A DNA stretch of 64,000 nt, taken from contig CP059069.1 in assembly GCA_017798145.1 (NCBI GenBank), forward strand, positions 372,001 to 436,000, given 5' to 3'. The position numbers were made by a program, and so were the translations under genes. The stretch comes from Akkermansiaceae bacterium (GTDB lineage Bacteria; Verrucomicrobiota; Verrucomicrobiia; Verrucomicrobiales; Akkermansiaceae). The notes under the pieces were generated by a model. That model saw only the letters and a list, made by a program, of their open reading frames with translations, was not told the DNA's origin and made no database searches. Numbering within the stretch: position 1 is the stretch's first letter; every line of letters starts with the position of its first letter. Positions 62,108 to 64,000 of the stretch are shown here, piece after piece.

Positions 62108-62132
62108 AAGGGGCGGCTTCAAGCCGCCCCTT
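62108..62132 (-). terminator. Perfect GC stem, probable terminator of hpf
   Basis: AAGGGGCGGC-TTCAA-GCCGCCCCTT is a perfect 10-bp stem. It lies 29 bases after the hpf stop and is followed on the minus strand by CTTCTTGCG, only a weak T tract. Confidence 0.6.
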
Positions 62133-62160
62133 CCGTCCCATTTCTCATGAAAAGGAACAA

Positions 62161-62748
62161 TCAGCCGGGAACATCCATCGCGGCATACTCGCCGTCCTTT
62201 CTGCGGTAGATGATCGTGAGGCAGTCGCGGCGCGCGCTCTTGTAGAGAACGAAGGGGCGGTCGGAGAGCTCCAGTTCCATGATCGCATCCTCCTTGAACA
62301 TCGTCTTCACCGCATACTTGTCCGGGAAAACGATGAACGGCTCGGGATCCTCCACGGACTCCTCCGGGTGATCCATCGCATCCTCATTGAAATGCCTCTC
62401 CTCCAGGTAGCGGATCGACTCGTTGCGATGCGGCCGGCTTTTCTTGAGGAGCCGGGTCTTGTGCTTCCTCATGCGGCGGGCGATTTTTTCAATCGTCTCG
62501 TCCAGGGCGACATACATGTCCCTACCCTCGGTGTGCGCCTCGATGGTGATGTGGTTCGTGCAAAAAAGGATGATCTCGGCGATGTGCCGGTTTTTCTGGA
62601 CGTCCAGGATCGCCTTCGCCTCGATGATTTTCGGATAATCGAGGTGCAATCCCTCGATTTTTTTCCTGGCATATTCACGGAGGGAATCGGTCACGGTTTC
62701 GTGCCTCACCGTCACGGTGATGGGCAGATTGACGTTTGCAGTTTGCAT
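62161..62748 (-). CDS. hpf: Long-form ribosome hibernation promoting factor
   Basis: A 195-residue protein from ATG 62746-62748. The N-terminal part (MQTANVNLPITVTVRHETVT, DSLREYARKKIEGLHLDYPK, then AEIILFCTNHITIEAHTEGRDMYVALDETIEKIARRMRKHK) is the HPF/YfiA fold; a linker with MDHPEESVEDPEPFIV joins a C-terminal dimerisation domain (FKEDAIMELELSDRPFVLYKSARRDCLTIIYRRKDGEYA). The long form pairs ribosomes into inactive 100S dimers in starvation. Upstream in-frame codons to 62805 are ignored because they are atypical for the family. Confidence 0.92.
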   Translation of the reverse strand: MQTANVNLPITVTVRHETVTDSLREYARKKIEGLHLDYPKIIEAKAILDVQKNRHIAEIILFCTNHITIEAHTEGRDMYVALDETIEKIARRMRKHKTRLLKKSRPHRNESIRYLEERHFNEDAMDHPEESVEDPEPFIVFPDKYAVKTMFKEDAIMELELSDRPFVLYKSARRDCLTIIYRRKDGEYAAMDVPG

Positions 62749-62920
62749 GGTTCGTTTTGGTTTATTGGTTCGGGTGTTGGGAATGGCTGATTGTGCCGTT
62801 CCCATCGGCGAATATGCGCCGGATTCCTCCGGATGGCATCCCTAAAGTTCAACAAAGGCGTTTTTTTCCCTGCGGGAATTCAGACAAAAAACCGCAACGG
62901 CGGCTCACCCGCGCCGGAAC

Positions 62921-63370
62921 TCACTTCGCGGCGTCGCCCCGTATCCTGCGCTTCACCTCCGCGAGGAAATCGCCGCTGCCCTCCAGCGCATCCGCCACCG
63001 CACGAATCACCTCCAGGGTCGGCCGGGAAACATGGTGCTCCATGCCCTCGACATCGCGGTAGATCGTTTCCTCCTCCAGCCCGAAGAGCCGCAGGAAGCG
63101 GGTCAAGGTCTCATGTCTCTCGACGATCGCACCCGCGATCCTCCGACCATGCTCGGTCAGCACGGTGCCCCGGTATTTCTCATGCTTCACCAGCCCCTCG
63201 AGATCCAGCTTGCGGAGCATGTTCGTGACGCTCGCCTGGGAGATCCCGAGATTCGATGAGATATCAACCGCCCGCGCGTAGCCCTTGTCCTCGATCAGAT
63301 GCAGGATCTGCTCGAGGTAATCGTCCATCGCCACCGATCCGCTGGTCCGCCCCGAACTGGATTTAGTCAT
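62921..63370 (-). CDS. MntR/DtxR-type metal-dependent transcriptional regulator
   Basis: A 149-residue regulator from ATG 63370, or 117 residues from the inner ATG 63328. MDDYLEQILHLIEDKGYARAVDISSNLGISQASVTNMLRKLDLEGLV is a winged helix nearly identical in layout to MntR, followed by KYRGTVLTEHGRRIAGAIVERHETLTRFLRLFG and EETIYRDVEGMEHHVS, which contain the metal-ligand positions (Glu and His pairs) of the dimerisation domain. There is no SH3-like domain, so it is MntR-like rather than DtxR-like. Expected to repress manganese uptake or activate efflux; no mnt gene is in the window. Overlaps the upstream gene by eight bases, so is cotranscribed. Confidence 0.87.
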   Translation of the reverse strand: MTKSSSGRTSGSVAMDDYLEQILHLIEDKGYARAVDISSNLGISQASVTNMLRKLDLEGLVKHEKYRGTVLTEHGRRIAGAIVERHETLTRFLRLFGLEEETIYRDVEGMEHHVSRPTLEVIRAVADALEGSGDFLAEVKRRIRGDAAK

Positions 63371-64000
63371 CTGCCCCATCCTCTCCGCCGCCGCCGCGCT
63401 TTTCAAGAACCGATGCTTTCCCATAGAGATCCTTGTTCGACGCTTGGAATTCCGCCTTCAGCCTGACTTTCAGCCCCGAAAGATCCACCAGCCGGTAGCC
63501 GAGGAATTCCCAGTCGCCGTCGTTCCCGTCATGCTCAATGCCGATGAGCAGGTGAGTCGCATCCTCCGTGATTTTGAGGGTCGTGTCCTTCGGCTCGAAA
63601 TAGAAAGTCCTCAGGCTGCTTGCCACCGAGCCGCGCTCCATCAGCTTCGGGTCGAGATAATAGACATCCCCTGTCGCGTCATCGGAGATCCTGAGATCCG
63701 GATAGCCCGAGCGCTGCGCCGTTCCCTCCCTCGTATGCGGTATGCCGCATGAAATGCCCTCCATGGCATCCAGGCCTTCCAGCAAGCCATCCTCGAAAAA
63801 CCTCGAGCCCTCGTTGATGCGCCGCAGCCCCTTCACCGGCGAGTCCACCGCGTTCATTTTCACGATCAGCCCATCCATCACATCCTGGATGGCAGCAACG
63901 ACCCTCCCGGCAGAAGCCCTGCCCTTCGCCGGCATCATCCTCTTTCCGGAAACGGCCTCCACCACCACCGTGAAATCGAACTCCCGGTGCGAAAGATCCT
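63363..64000 (-). CDS. Partial protein with PD-DxK-like motif, 5' end beyond window
   Basis: The frame is open to the right edge (HREFDFTVVVEAVSGKRM) and ends at 63363, giving at least 211 residues. SGYPDLRISDDATGDVYYLD is followed by PKL: a P-D pair then D-P-K 15 residues on, the spacing of a PD-(D/E)xK nuclease core, in sequence otherwise unknown to me. A regular beta-rich C-terminal half follows (RTFYFEPKDTTLKI, EDATHLLIGIEHDG) with a Gly/Glu/Asp tail. It overlaps the MntR-like gene by eight bases. Function is not known; a nuclease is a hypothesis. Confidence 0.5.
   Translation of the reverse strand, partial: DLSHREFDFTVVVEAVSGKRMMPAKGRASAGRVVAAIQDVMDGLIVKMNAVDSPVKGLRRINEGSRFFEDGLLEGLDAMEGISCGIPHTREGTAQRSGYPDLRISDDATGDVYYLDPKLMERGSVASSLRTFYFEPKDTTLKITEDATHLLIGIEHDGNDGDWEFLGYRLVDLSGLKVRLKAEFQASNKDLYGKASVLEKRGGGGEDGADD

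Overview
The window looks like a chromosomal segment from a high-GC member of the Verrucomicrobiota, probably near Verrucomicrobiales. This rests on gene content: a Verru_Chthon cassette protein A homologue, planctomycete/verrucomicrobium-type secreted haem proteins (CxxCH plus beta-propeller, DUF1592/DUF1588, DUF1552, DUF6797, DUF6288), two secreted sulfatases, and a perfect TGTTC-N4-GAACA box (the LexA motif I recall for this phylum) in front of a Y-family polymerase. I see no rRNA, tRNA, CRISPR array or intact transposon.

Layout. 1-2330: carbamoyltransferase (cut by the left edge), SxtJ-like and DUF5989 membrane proteins. 2331-2878: a decayed reading frame. 2879-7030 (-): 1383-residue secreted haem/propeller protein. 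7157-11835: cyclic-nucleotide-binding-domain protein, DUF3307 membrane protein and HrpA helicase carrying three in-frame heptanucleotide-repeat patches. 11861-14027 (-): pseudopilin-like protein and sulfatase. 14162-18547: CII-like regulator, bifunctional sugar-phosphate aldolase/dehydrogenase with a divergent DeoR regulator, and an acetyltransferase. 18661-25590: Y-family polymerase with LexA-like box, coiled-coil membrane protein, LolD-type ATPase, FabD, a membrane protein, SufS and a CoaC-like flavoprotein.

25633-49693 is the most distinctive part: twelve consecutive minus-strand genes, nearly all with export signals. It comprises a DUF1080/NTF2-like protein, a YdjY-like protein, a cytochrome-propeller protein, a Verru_Chthon A giant pseudopilin-like protein with two paralogous partners, a LamG/haem/DUF6797/propeller protein, a zinc metallopeptidase, a sulfatase, DUF1592 and DUF1552 proteins, and a DUF6288 protein broken by one frameshift. 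Small spacings and overlaps suggest two or three transcripts. My reading, which is inference, is a secreted and envelope apparatus that attacks sulfated polymers or glycoproteins and passes electrons to periplasmic c-type haems.

49943-64000 is mostly housekeeping and envelope: a zinc-ribbon protein, S20, an L,D-transpeptidase coupled to a processive family-2 glycosyltransferase, RseP, RecG, a glycine-zipper lipoprotein, a DsbD-like reductase, DUF5069, an SDR/DUF2867 protein, long-form HPF, an MntR/DtxR-type regulator, and a right-edge partial protein with a PD-DxK-like motif. Between the glycosyltransferase and rseP lies a three-copy tandem array of about 318 bp. Its units carry decayed copies of the tail of an intact 51-residue zinc-ribbon gene that is itself coupled to rseP.
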